Positions 43,326-53,967 of a stretch of DNA of 64,000 nucleotides are shown one piece after another. Made by a program: the position numbers and the translations under genes. A model generated the notes under the pieces. The model did not search any database, was not told where the DNA came from, and was given only the letters and a program-made list of their open reading frames with translations. Position 1 is the first letter of the stretch. Each line of letters starts with the position of its first letter. Source of the stretch: Symsagittifera roscoffensis (taxonomy: Eukaryota; Xenacoelomorpha; Acoela; Convolutidae); contig NC_087071.1 of assembly GCF_963678635.1 (NCBI RefSeq), positions 3,487,624 to 3,551,623 of the forward strand. The letters are read 5' to 3'.

Positions 43326-45526
43326 TTGACTAGGCTTTCTCAACATCCTGCAAATGAATGTAAGAAGTCTCATAAACCTCGAACGACGAATGAAGTTTGC
43401 AAATGCTATAGCAACATCAAACTATGACATTATATGTCTCTGCGAGACTTGGTTAAATGAAAACATTGCACCATCTGAATTAAAGCTAAATGAATACAGT
43501 ATTTATAGATCAGAACGACAAATAGCCAAAGATCAAAATTTGCATGGTGGAGTACTAATGGCAGTGAAACAAACATTTTTTTCTAAATTATTGCCAAATA
43601 AGCAACCTGAATGTTGTTTAACTTGCAGCATCCAAATAAACGATAAGCGAATTAATGTCTGCTGCTTTTACAATCCACCTTCGAGCAGCAAATATTGCTA
43701 CTGTCTAGGCGATTTCGCACAAAAATTAAATGAAATCGAGAAATCAAATCAATCAACTGCAACAATTATTTGCGGAGATGTAAGTTTTCCAAATGCAAAC
43801 TGGATTGACTATAGTAGCACGGAAAATGAAGAAAACTCAATAATTGAACTAATCAAGCAACATCAGTTCGAGCAAGTAATTGATTTTCCATTTTTTGGCA
43901 AAAACACCCCAGACATGACATTATTCAAAAATTGTCACTTTCATGCGACTCCTAAAGAAAATTTCTTAAAAATTTACAATTGCTCCGACCACAAAGCAAT
44001 CAGCATTCTAATTGAATGTCCTCACCATGAGGTAAAAGTCGCTATTGAAAACTTTCGAAGCTTCGGTAGCGTGGAATATAACAAAATCAAGAAATCAATA
44101 CTAAGTGAGCCTTTCTCACCAGTATGTCACACAAACATCAATAGAATGTGCGAGGAACTTAACGACTATTTTGAAAATTTGGTAAACCAACATGTGCCTA
44201 GAAGAACGAGACGTCGCCAATCACTTCCGCCATGGGTTACGCCAAGTACCTCAAACCTCATGAACAAACTGCGAACACAAACTAGAGTATACAAATTGAA
44301 ACCTACAAGCTACCGCAGAAATCTCATTCTATCTCTAGATGAAATGGTGGAAAAAGCAGTAGAGGAAGATAGAGTAAACTATCAGGAAAATTTGATGTCC
44401 ACTCGTAACACACATTTAATTTTCAAACACTTTAAGAGTCTGAAAAAATCAGAAACTCTCCCAAAGACTATGATCAAGGACGAAATAGCTGTTTCCAAAG
44501 CCAAAGAAAAAGTGAACTTTTTGAATGAATATTTTCACTCTGTCTTTTCGCCCAAATCAAGCTTCAACCTCAGTGACATGAAGTGCGAAAACACGATATT
44601 GAGTCACTTCAGTATCTCAAAAATATGTTTAAACCAAATTATAACAGAGCTGGACATAACAAAATCGCGGGGCTCAGATGGATTCCCACCAATTTTCTTC
44701 CAGCAAACGGCCAGAGAAATGACCACAATTTTGCATTGCGTTTTTAAAAACATCAAGAGGGTAAGGAAAATACCAGATAAATGGAAAGTTGCGGTTGTGT
44801 CGCCTATTTACAAGAAAGGTGACAAACGACTAATGGAAAACTACCGGCCGGTGTCACTCCTAAATATCATGAAAAAACTCCTGGAACAATGCATGTATCC
44901 AGCGTTGTATGACCATTTCATCAAATTTCTCACAAGAAGTCAGCACGGTTTTGTTAAAAACCGTTCAGTTGTTACAAACATGTTCTCTTTCTTGAAAGAA
45001 ATCTACGAAGCAATTGACAAGAACGCTGAAAACCTTGTGATCGCATTCTATACCGACTTCTCTAAGGCTTTCGACAAAGTCCCACATTATGAACTGTTAA
45101 AGAAAATGAGCAACATTGGAGTTGGAGGCTGTTTCATTGAAATAATGGCAGACTATCTCAGCAACAGGAAAGAATTTGTTCGTGCTGACAATTTCTCATC
45201 AGAAACTTTAAAAATTACAAGTGGCGTACCACAAGGATCGTTGATTGGTCCATTATTCTTCTGTATCTTCATAAATGATCTTCCTGAAGTATTGAAATTT
45301 AGTGACCCATTTATCTTTGCAGACGACCTAAAATTACTAGCAGTGAATGTAGACACAAAGGACATCCAGTAGGACCTAAATATCGTTGAAAACTGGGTAG
45401 ACAAAAACAAGATGAGTCTGGCACTGGACAAATGTTTTAAAGTCGAATTTAGAGGTAATCAGCAATTCATTCTTTGTGAAACAGCAGTGGAAAGCTCGAG
45501 TGTGATAAAGGATCTAGGAAAACATG
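43326..45526 (+). pseudogene. LINE ORF2: endonuclease-reverse transcriptase, truncated
   Basis: The frame is open from 43326, with the first ATG at 43354. It has an endonuclease domain at residues 1-230: NVRSL, Glu in CLCETWL, HGGVLMAV, CGDVSFPNANW (Asn of the usual GDFN appears as Ser) and CSDHKAI. The RT domain has RGSDGFPPIFFQQTA, NYRPVSLLNI, QHGFVKNRS, YTDFSKAFDKVPH (motif A), SGVPQGSLIGP (motif B) and FADDLKL (catalytic FADD). A TAG at 45370-45372 interrupts the frame; in-phase sequence (VENWVDKNKMSLALDKC, the RT thumb) continues to about 45526, where the LTR begins. It performs target-primed reverse transcription. Confidence 0.9.
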
Positions 45527-45955
45527 TGTCTATGCCAGTCGGTTATATCTGGAAGTTTGACCTTTAGAGACATGAAAATACGTAACTTTGGAGTGGAGTT
45601 TTAATTTTCAAAATTTCGAATGGAGCCTGTCATCTGAAATGGATCAAAGTTCCACTGTCCGATAAAAAGTAACTTAACGGATTGTTCCGACCCTGTTTCT
45701 AACGGCGTTCGCGTATTTTGGGTATTTTGAGACCTAAGTATGGGGACGTTCTTATTTTCTAGAGTGGGGGGATATTTTTGTAGTAGCCTTTAAGCTGTAA
45801 CGGGTTCTAGTCTCATGTCGCAAGCGAACCGAATTGGCTCCGACCGTTCTTGAGGTAGAAAAACACAAGAGATAGTGTCCCTGACTCTTGAGCCAATGGT
45901 TATAGGGCCTAACTTTCTTAAGCCTCATATGTGATTGAAGTAAGCGACTGTTACA
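45527..45955 (+). repeat. 5' LTR of the giant element
   Basis: Follows truncated LINE coding sequence and ends with TTACA, 11 bases before the primer binding site. Compared with the isolated LTR at 38713-39639, it lacks about 480 bases after GTCAT (about 45626-45633) and perhaps 40 bases at its 5' end. Shared blocks include GACCCTGTTT(C/T)TAACGGCGTTC, GGGGACGTTCTT, CGCAAG(C/T)GAACCGAATTGGC and AGAGATAGTGTCCCTGAC. The internal deletion probably removed promoter or regulatory sequence, so this copy may be transcriptionally compromised. Confidence 0.85.
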
Positions 45956-45966
45956 TAGTGTTTTTA

Positions 45967-45981
45967 TGGCGCTCCTGGGTG
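45967..45981 (+). promoter_or_regulatory. Primer binding site
   Basis: TGGCGCTCCTGGGTG begins with TGG (complement of a tRNA CCA end) shortly after the LTR end, the expected position for minus-strand priming by a tRNA whose acceptor 3' half reads ...GGAGCGCCA. I did not identify the tRNA. Confidence 0.65.
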
Positions 45982-47514
45982 TTTTTACGACATCATGACT
46001 ACGGAGTCGAACCCACTTGACACAGCTCCGGGCTGCATGCCCATTCTAGAGTACCGGTGGTACGGTTCAGCGGGAACGTATAAACCTTCCGGTTGTACCG
46101 TGATAGCTTTTTAAGAAACCTTGAGAAAACTTCCTGGTACGCTCTCCGAACGAGGCCTAGCTAACCGAGTAAGGGGGGTAACTAGGGAAACAAAAACAAG
46201 AAAAAAGTACAGAAAAGGAACAAAAAAAAACATAAAACGAAAAGACAGTGACTTTGATACCGGATCATTTGGATCAAACCTTTATATTAATTAAAAAGTA
46301 TACCCATACTGTTTTATAAGACCACTCGTTTCGATCAGTCTAGCAATTTAAACCAGTGACTTCAGTAAGGTGCCCGAGTGAGGGTCGTTGTTAAGGGTTA
46401 TCAGATAGATTGCAACCTAGCCGGACCACTAGGAGACTTGACTGGAAGAGGTGACCAGTTGAGTGGGAAAGTGGTTCACAAGGATCGAACCGGAGCATTA
46501 GGAGACTTGACTGGAAAGGGTGACCAGCCGAGTGGGAAAGTGGTTCACAAGGATCGAAACGGACCACTAGGAGACTTGACTGGAAGAGGTGACCAGCCAA
46601 GTGGGAAAGTGGTGCTGCTGTCAAGTGCAGAACAGAGACAACCAGCACAGGATCACTACAAGAGGACGCACAGGGGTGTGCTCAAGTCGGGCAACGGGTA
46701 TCGTTAGAATCCACATTACATTATAGGAGATAAGTGTAAAATTGGATAAGCGGAGTCCCATTTTTTTGAGGCATTTTTTGCACAAGCAGGCCTGGAAACA
46801 GGTCTACGGTTTTCTCTCGAGAGGTTTAGCACCCGGCGCTTAAGGGATTTTTCGGCTTAAGAGGGGGGCTAAAGAGGGGGGAGGTTAGAAGGGGGGCTGG
46901 TTAAGTTAGAGGTTAGCGGTTATAAATTGTACAAAGAGGGAAAAACATTAGAGTAACTAATTGTTCGGCATCGTCGACTTAGTTACATTAGATATTTACA
47001 CGCGTTGGTTATAGGAAGCGGATATCTAAAATTAGAATCAGGTTAAGGTAGGTATCCTGGTCGGATCGGTAGGGGGGAACGGACATAGACAGTTTTTGTG
47101 ACACCCCATAAGATCGCTAGGAGGGGGGAGGAAAACGCGTGGCAATCGGGTACCAGACATTTTTCGGAGAAAGATTGACATCAGTCAACCTTGAATTTCA
47201 GGAGAATTCACCCATCTGTTTTTGAATTTTTTTTCCCAGTTTAAAATTTTACATTTTGGTGAAAATTTGTTGTTGGTATTTTAAGGAACAGGTGATCACA
47301 AGATACCTGCGGGGAATTTGGAGTTTCAAATAACCTGAAAACACTGGATTAGTATTTGGGTTTCGACCATTAGAAGGGAAAATTTTTACTAGAGCTCAAG
47401 TGGTGGTAAAAGGTACAGTGGTTCAGTAGTCCCTACAACGAAGAAGAAGAGACCCGATATCCAGACACTCAGCGACGAGTCTTCGGACAGTACCGAAGAA
47501 GTTTCGGGACATTA
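45982..47514 (+). other. Long leader of the giant element
   Basis: About 1.5 kb of leader with no protein-like frame except where repeats keep frames open (46378-46707). It holds the 69-bp tandem repeat (separate entry), G-rich stretches near 46860-46900, 47070 and 47120 (runs of GGGGGG), and T-rich sequence at 47220-47260. Such a long leader may carry packaging or translation-control signals; none is identifiable by eye. Confidence 0.55.
46423..46618 (+). repeat. 69-bp tandem repeat in the leader
   Basis: About 2.8 units starting GGA(C/G)CA(C/T)TAGGAGACTTGAC at 46423, 46492 and 46561, each containing GGTGACCAG and GTGGGAAAGTGGT. Units differ at a few bases only. The period is a multiple of three, so a frame repeating GDLTG(R/K)GDQ(L/P)SGKVVHKDR stays open, but there is no other sign of coding. 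Confidence 0.8.
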
Positions 47515-47800
47515 CAGTCTGGAGACAGTCTTGAGGCAACACAGTCTTGGGACAGTCTTGGGACAGTGCAGCCTTGGGACAGTCTTGGACCAGAGCAGTC
47601 TTGGTACGAAACAGTCTTGGGACATTGGTCTTGGGACATTGGTCTTGGGACAGTGGTCTTGGGACAGTCGTCTTGGGACATTGGTCTTGGGACAGTGGTC
47701 TTGGGACATTGGTCTTGGGACGTTGGTCTTGGACCATTGGTCTTGGGACAGTGGTCTTGGGACACTAGTCTTGTGACGTTGGTCTTGGGCCATTGGCACG
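47515..47800 (+). repeat. 14-bp minisatellite upstream of gag
   Basis: About 18-20 units of GGTCTTGGGACA(T/G)T, irregular at the 5' end and nearly perfect from about 47615 to 47765. The unit contains no stop codon in any of the six phases; since 14 is not a multiple of three, long frames appear on both strands in all phases as artefacts. The array ends about 95 bases before the gag ATG. Confidence 0.85.
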
Positions 47801-47896
47801 GAAGGGGAACGAGTAGAACCCACCATCGAGATTGATCTAGAGACACCTAATCAAAGTGTAGATGAAGCAGGAAAGAAGGCGACAGAGTCAACTTCA

Positions 47897-49648
47897 ATGC
47901 CCAATGCAGAAGAACCTAACCCGAAACCCATAGAGTTCTCACAGATAGACAACGTGGAAGACACAACAGGCAACACGCCAGAAACAGTGCCGGACGAGTC
48001 TCAAAAGAGAACGTCTTTTACTGAAAGATTAGCAATGATGGTCGGAATGAGATCGAAGGACGCAGCGGTGGAGGAGACGAAAGTCGAGAAAAGCAAAACA
48101 TTCGGAACAGTATCCACGAGAACGACAGAGATCGATCAGAACGAGGGTCAGAGAAAACCGGGACCAGCGACCGACTACAGGACAACAGTGGACCATGAAA
48201 CAACTGCCCTTGAGCTGGGTGATTTGATGACAAAGCTAGAGCAGATCGAAAAGAGATTGAAGCACAGCGAGGAGGATAGAGAAGTAATAAGAAAAGAATT
48301 AAGATACAACAAGCACGAGTATCTAGATAGTTACTTTAACCTAGCCAGGGCAACAGAGGAGAAACTCCAGCAGATGTCAGACAAGGTAGATGCCACTAAT
48401 GGAGAACGAGACAAGAACATCAAAAAAGATATGCAACAATTGAAAAACCGATATGATGATGTCAACAGCCAGTTAGGGAGCCTGGAAACAAGAATGGACA
48501 CAATGAGCAGGAATCAGGCCGAAAGTTCATGTGCAATACAGGCGAAATTGGATGCAATCTTGAGAAATTCCACATCACAAGAAAGGCCGGCAGCTGATCG
48601 CACGCAAGGCAACAGAGTTGATTTTGTGGAACCACAAAGGAACAAACGGCAATCGACACCGTTTCCTTCAACCCTAGATGCGGTGAGCATAGCACCAACA
48701 GCTGCTAAAACAATTATGAAGAATGGAACATCGAATACAACGAGTGGTCAGGGGGACTCAACAGCTAACAGCAACGCAAGTCCAGATGCCATGACGTGGG
48801 CAAGCAATTGGGAGATGATGAATAGAACTCTAGAGGCTTTCGCCACGAGGAACACTGACTCGAGCGATAGAGGAGGAGGAAAATCCAGAAAAACTTTCAA
48901 GAAGCCAAAAGAATTCAAAGACGACTCCGATGGATGCATTGACACTTGGGTGGAAGTGATGAGAATACACCTAGAACAGGATAACTTGAATGATGAAAGA
49001 CAAGCATGCACAGCCATACTCAGCAATTTAGAAGGCACGGCATTAAAATGCGTGGTTGCAAAGAAAGAAGAAGAACGCGACACAGCGGACAAAATCTTTG
49101 AAAAATTGTTAAATAGATTCGGCTCCGGCATGAAGGGCCATCAAGCGATGATGCGATTTGAAAAAAGGAGACAAAGGGATGATGAATCGATAGACAGGTT
49201 CCTAGATGATCTTGAGGGCTTGAGAAGAAGGAGTGACCCGGAAGAATCTACCAATAGAAGGAACTTCAGCATAGCCTCAAAATTTCTTGATGGGGTAAAG
49301 AGTGATGACTTGAGAACGATGTTAGCAACGTACTACACATTGTCGAAAGACAGTGCACCATCTCCAGAAGAGATGAAGCAGAAGTCAAGAGAATACATGC
49401 TGATGAAACCCATGAAATACTCGTACTCAGACAACAGGAACACCCAAGGGGGGAGTCAACCACAGAGGTCGTCATGGTACAAGCCCAGAGATGACATGGA
49501 CAAGCGCAGGTCATGTGCTAACTGCGGGTCAGCTGATCATCATGTGGCGGATTGCAGGACATACAAACAGGACATGAAGAGTTTGGGATATGCACCTGAT
49601 GAGGAAGATATGAGCCAGAGTTCTATAGTGGCTTCATCATCAAAATAG
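47897..49648 (+). CDS. gag: Gag of the giant element
   Basis: Structural protein of the virus-like particle. The ATG at 47897 is the first plausible start; the same phase is open upstream only back to the minisatellite. Residues 110-220 form a Glu/Lys-rich coiled coil (LEQIEKRLKHSEEDREVIRK), residues 330-510 a Retrotrans_gag capsid region (WVEVMRIHLEQDNLNDERQA, FEKLLNRFGSGMKGHQAM, ESIDRFLDDLEGLRRR), and residues 540-553 a CCHC zinc knuckle (CANCGSADHHVADC, C-x2-C-x4-H-x4-C). The frame is intact for 583 codons. It ends at a TAG (49646-49648), and a second knuckle follows in the -1 phase. An N-terminal coiled coil of this length is uncommon in Gag. Confidence 0.9.
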   Translation: MPNAEEPNPKPIEFSQIDNVEDTTGNTPETVPDESQKRTSFTERLAMMVGMRSKDAAVEETKVEKSKTFGTVSTRTTEIDQNEGQRKPGPATDYRTTVDHETTALELGDLMTKLEQIEKRLKHSEEDREVIRKELRYNKHEYLDSYFNLARATEEKLQQMSDKVDATNGERDKNIKKDMQQLKNRYDDVNSQLGSLETRMDTMSRNQAESSCAIQAKLDAILRNSTSQERPAADRTQGNRVDFVEPQRNKRQSTPFPSTLDAVSIAPTAAKTIMKNGTSNTTSGQGDSTANSNASPDAMTWASNWEMMNRTLEAFATRNTDSSDRGGGKSRKTFKKPKEFKDDSDGCIDTWVEVMRIHLEQDNLNDERQACTAILSNLEGTALKCVVAKKEEERDTADKIFEKLLNRFGSGMKGHQAMMRFEKRRQRDDESIDRFLDDLEGLRRRSDPEESTNRRNFSIASKFLDGVKSDDLRTMLATYYTLSKDSAPSPEEMKQKSREYMLMKPMKYSYSDNRNTQGGSQPQRSSWYKPRDDMDKRRSCANCGSADHHVADCRTYKQDMKSLGYAPDEEDMSQSSIVASSSK

Positions 49649-50394
49649 GTGCAAGATGCTTCTTCTGCAACCAAGAGGGGCACTTCAGGATAGACTGTCC
49701 GTTGTTTTGGGAAGCGGTCAAGAATCAGAGTCATCCAAAACACAAGTTGGCGCTAGCAGCGGTGCAGAACCAGAGAAACAGACATGGTGAATTTGAGACG
49801 AAAAACCTAGAGGGACCAAGTGCAGAGCTACCAACGAAAACAGTGAAAGCGGTAACACAATGTAATAGTGCAGTAGAGGCCACGGCGAAGAACGCCCTAG
49901 AAATAGATTATGAGAAGGCGGCAGCGGAGGCCATCAACAAAGTGAAACAAGACCTGGCAGCGAAAGAAATAGAACAACGGCTGAAGCAAGAAATCCAAAG
50001 ACAGAAAATGAACGAAGCATTAAGTTGCTCACAAACAACACCAGAAGTTGCTGAGAGGTCGACAAAAAATGGAAACTGCAACACTGTAAAAATGGTTACA
50101 GGAAAGCCATTTGGCATAACAAAGATTGGGGCAAGAATAATGTCAATAATCACTGTGGGCGGCCACGAAGTAACGAGAAACTTGAGCGAACCATGTGACC
50201 AGACAATAATGCACATTGATGTGTACGCAGATTACTTGAGTTGTATAAGCGCACAAACGACTTCTAGAGCAATGAGAGCACTACTCACGAGAGGGGGTAG
50301 CAAATCGGTACGTAATGATAACTGGTATACAGAAGCTTATGGTCCACATGAAGTGATGCTAAACATAGGTACAATCAACATCTAAACCAAAACA
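49649..50394 (+). pseudogene. Second zinc knuckle and Gag-Pol linker of the giant element
   Basis: In phase -1 relative to Gag, open from about 49607 through the Gag stop. It encodes a second perfect CCHC knuckle (CFFCNQEGHFRIDC, about 49658-49699), a charged helical region (IEQRLKQEIQRQKMNEA) and a conserved-looking segment (GARIMSIITVGGHEV). It ends at a TAA (50383-50385) in the same phase as the protease frame. The position fits a Gag-Pol frameshift product or a mutation that split Gag's two knuckles. The TAA before protease is a defect. Confidence 0.7.
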
Positions 50395-52110
50395 ATGATA
50401 ACATGTGATGAAAACCTAATTGGACAAATCCACGTGGGAAAAGAAGAGTTGAAAGTGAGATCGATTGGACACTGCGCCATGCTTGAAGAAGATACGATGC
50501 ACATCGGGACAGAGGCAGGTGTGACAGGGCACGTGCTAGACATAAGTGGCAAAAAGACTCAGTTACGTGGGTTACTTGATACGGGAGCAGTCGTGAGTGT
50601 CATAAAAATCGAAACTTGGGAACGAATGGGCTTCAACAAAGATGATTTGATAGATTCGAGAATACGGTTGTCAGCTGCAAACAAAGGGGCCCTGCGGGTG
50701 TTGGGCAGAACGCCGATAATAGCCCTCAATCTGGGGGAACGTAACGTGTGGATGAGCTTTCTTGTGGTAGAAAACCTAGATGAGTCTGACCAATTTATTT
50801 TAGGTAGAGACTTCATAAGAAACTTTGATGTAGCGATTGATCTAAACAACGCAATGTTCAGGATACGGAACCCGGATAGGAGGTACGCAATCAAACCGGT
50901 AAATTTAATAATGGCAAATGAAACCAAAGCACCGGTATTCTTGAGTAGAAGGGTGAGGCTAAAGGCGAACGAGGCGGCGATTGTAAGCTTACGAATGAAA
51001 AATGACAATGAACTAAGTGACAATAAGCAGGTATGCGTAGTCCCAAACCCAAAAAGTCAAAGTGCTGCTGTTTTAGGAAGATCCTTCTCGATTACGAAGA
51101 GCGGCCTCTGCGTGAGTGTCTTGTTGAATACTCTTGATATACCGATCACGATACAGAGAGGGAGGAAACTGGGATATGCTTTATCGGTTAAAACCCGATA
51201 TGAAATGACTGAGAGCTCAAAACAAAATGAAGTTGTTGATTGTCCCAATCATAGGGACAAAATTTGTATCTTGAGACGATTACAAAAAATAAAAGGTTCA
51301 TCAGGTTTTGTTAAATCACTTAAGTCAGAGACGGACGATGGGCTGTCGAGCTGTTCGAACTTTCCAGAGCGGCCCACACTAGATGAAATGCAAATTGATA
51401 AACCGGTTCTGCCGGAGATTGAACACTTGAGGGGCAGACTGACAGACAAACAGCTCATCAAGGACGTACTAGAGCGGAACGAAGAAGTTTTTTCGAGGCA
51501 TAAAGCGGATATCGGGTGTTGTAATTTCGTTGAGCATGAAATAGAACTTGAGGAGAATGCGCTACCGCACAGGGAGGGGGCGAGGCGCATGACCCCACAC
51601 AAATCGGATGCGTGTAGAAAAGAAATCGAAACGTTACTAGAGTATGACATAATAGAACCATCCAAATCACCGTGGGCGTGTGGAGTAGTGATGGCCAAAA
51701 AGAAAGGCGACCAATTGAGGTTTTGCTGTGACTTTCGATATCTGAACTCCGTCACGGTGAAGGATGCCTATCCCATACCTAGAATTGATGAGAATCTCTC
51801 GGAGTTAGGTGATGCAAAGTTCTTCACAACTCTTGATTTAGGTTCGGCTTTCTGGCAGGTACCGCTGAGGAAGCAGGACAGGGACAAGACAGGGTTCGCC
51901 TGCGAGCTGGGCCTATTTCAATGGAAACGGATGCCGTTTGGTCTTTGCAATGCCACCGCAACTATTCAACGAATGATGGCACACGCACTAATATGGGTGA
52001 CGAAGAAGTATGGCAATCTGGTAATGTGCTACGTGGATGACGTGGTGATAGCGACGCCCACACTGGAAGACCACATTGAGAGACTTGACGAGGTGTTTGC
52101 ATGCATGTAA
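50395..52110 (+). pseudogene. pol: Pol part 1: aspartic protease and reverse transcriptase of the giant element
   Basis: 571 codons. The protease motif LLDTGAVVSVIK lies at about residue 60 (DTGA active site), and FILGRDFIRNFDVAIDL at about residue 135 provides the second hydrophobic-Gly-Arg/Asp element. The RT follows: EEVFSRHKADIG, PHREGARRMTPHK, LLEYDIIEPSKSPWACGVVM, FCCDFRYLNSVTVKDAYPIP, LDLGSAFWQVPLR (motif A), FQWKRMPFGLCNATATIQRM (motif B) and CYVDDVVIATPT (catalytic YVDD). The frame is stopped by a TAA at 52108-52110 but sequence continues in phase. In a working copy it makes cDNA from element RNA. Confidence 0.92.
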
Positions 52111-53484
52111 AGGTCGGGGCTAAAGTGTAAACCATCAAAGTGCGAGATACTCAAGGACTCGATAAAATACTTGGGCAGGATGGTAGACAAGCACGGCATC
52201 AGACCAGATCCGGACGCCGTGGAAGCAGTCCTGACCTGGAAATCGCCGAAGACGGAACACCAGTTGATGAGCTTCCTGTGTTTCGCTAACTACTATAGAG
52301 AATTCATCAAGGGCTATGCGGACAAGGTATACCCGATGCAACAATTAATGAGACACAAGGGCAAGAAGTTCACATTGAACAACGCAGCAGAAGAGTCAGT
52401 CCAGAGAATAAAGAAAGAGCTATGTGAGGCACCAGTACTAGGTATGCCGACTGAGAAAGGGATTTACGTGCTGGACACGGATGCGTCGGTAGTTTCGATT
52501 TCTGGAATTCTCCATCAGGAGCAAGAGTGGAATGGGAGAACAGTCTTGAGACCAATAGCGTACGGGAGCAAAGTCCTAAGTGACACGGAAATGAAGTACG
52601 GAGCACCGAAAGCAGAGATGTTCGCGGTGGTTACCTTTGTCGAGAAATATAGGGCATACCTAGGCAGTGAGCCTTTCAAATTGCGAGTCGACAACCGGGC
52701 ACTAAGCTGGCTGAAGACGTACCCAATGGACCAAAGTTACATTGGGAGGTGGATAGTTCGCCTGGATGGGTACAACTTGATAATTGAGCACAGAACACGA
52801 GGCAAACATCAGAACGCCGACAGCTTGAGTAAGAAGACGGAATTCTACGAGATACAAGAACAAAGGGAGGCGGATAGACCTGAAATAAAAGATGGCTTCT
52901 CCTTCATGGACAAGGAAACGTACGACAGTCTTCCACTCACGAGATGGTTGGACAAATCAGGCAAACCGATTGAAGATCATCCCGAGTTACCAGAAGAAAC
53001 CCCAGAAAAGACAATCTTGCAGAAAAACAGAGGGATTCCGATAAAGGTGATGCTCAAGTCGAAGATTGTGAGAGATACGCTCAAGGCAAAAGGCTTTGAT
53101 CTTAACCAGGTGGAAACGGGAGATGCACAAATAGATGATGACTTAATGAGGTTGCTCGAGAATTTATCAGATGATAAGCCCGTGATACAAGAGATGGGTC
53201 GAGAGGAACCGGAAGTCACGATACTTCGGAGAAAAGAAACAGTGAACAATACTGACTCCTCAAGAGGAAGCGTTACTGATAGCAAAGATGTCGTGCGGTC
53301 ACCAGTAGACAAAATCCCTGAAAGCATTCTGGACCAGACCAATGGTAGGAAAAAGAAAGTGGCGTTCAGAGAAGAGGCTGAACACCTGGGACTAGGTCAA
53401 GAGTCCGGGGAGTGGTCCATGTTCACGGAAGAAGAAGAAACCGGAGAAGGAAAATTGTCCGGGGAGCGTGAAGAATGGGATTAG
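52111..53484 (+). pseudogene. pol: Pol part 2: RT thumb and RNase H of the giant element
   Basis: Same phase as part 1. RT thumb: LKCKPSKCEILKDSIKYLGR and MSFLCFANYYREFIKGYADK. RNase H: VLDTDASVVSISGILHQEQ (first Asp), KAEMFAVVTFVEKYRAYL (Glu), FKLRVDNRALSWLK (Asp) and GKHQNADSLSKK (last Asp), so the four acidic residues are present. From about residue 230 after the stop the sequence turns into a charged, acidic tail (EEPEVTILRRKETV, AEHLGLGQESGEWSMFTEEE) that ordinary Ty3/Gypsy Pol does not have. A TAG at 53482-53484 interrupts the frame. Confidence 0.9.
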
Positions 53485-53967
53485 GACTCGGATGAGAGCA
53501 GCGAAAACCAAGACAGTCTGTGTATGATATTGGCGGAAGAGAAGATAAGAAACCACGACAGGGAACTACAGACGGATCCATCTCCAGGAACGTATAATCT
53601 GGATATACAAGAGATACGAGGTGGTGAGGAACTTGAGAGAATTGCGGTCTCGAGGAAACCATTCAGGGAACTATCATGCAACTCAAATGTCAGAACGAAT
53701 CTGGTGCCAGAAGATGATATGAAAATCGTGATGAGGATAGTATGCGTGAAGCTGAGTGATGACATCCTCAACCCTGGCGAGATGAATGGACAGATCGTGG
53801 CACTAAAGGAGCATGTCAAGGCAAGATATAGGCTGTCAGACCTAATAAGAGCCCAGAAGAATGACAAAATGACAAGTAACCTCTCCAAATGGATCCAGTC
53901 AGGGGTCAAGGAGAAGGGGGAACTCGAAGAAGACAGCTACAAGATCTTGAGCCAGTTCTATAAATAA
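53485..53967 (+). pseudogene. pol: Pol part 3: long linker between RNase H and integrase
   Basis: In phase with pol and open until a TAA at 53965-53967. It encodes MILAEEKIRNHDRELQTDPS, a predicted beta-like run MKIVMRIVCVKLSDDIL, and helices (IVALKEHVKARYRLSDLIRA, YKILSQFYK). Together with the tail of part 2 it makes about 370 residues between the RNase H and integrase zinc finger, where most Ty3/Gypsy elements have around 100-150. No family is recognised. A degenerate second RNase H or a host-derived module are conceivable. Confidence 0.6.

Larger units (their letters stand above)
42258..45526 (+). mobile_element. CR1-like non-LTR retrotransposon (LINE), 3' truncated
   Basis: Comprises tandem 54-bp 5' repeats, ORF1 with a PHD-type Cys/His finger and coiled coil, and ORF2 with an apurinic-type endonuclease followed by RT. 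Only three in-frame stops interrupt the two frames, so the copy is fairly young. ORF2 is cut at about 45526, shortly after the RT thumb region, by the 5' LTR of the giant Gypsy element. The missing 3' end and tail should lie on the other side of that element, outside the window. Confidence 0.85.

Noticed and set aside
46378-46707. 109-codon frame in the leader of the giant element
   Set aside because: It starts at GTG and exists because the 69-bp repeat keeps one phase open. There is no protein-like sequence outside the repeat.
47423-47846. Six overlapping open frames on both strands (73-125 codons)
   Set aside because: They are produced by the 14-bp minisatellite, whose unit has no stop codon in any phase. 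The peptides are simple permutations of the repeat.
50559-51755. Minus-strand frames of 154 and 168 codons opposite pol
   Set aside because: They are antisense shadows of the RT/protease frame with no recognisable domain. The plus strand carries unmistakable catalytic motifs.
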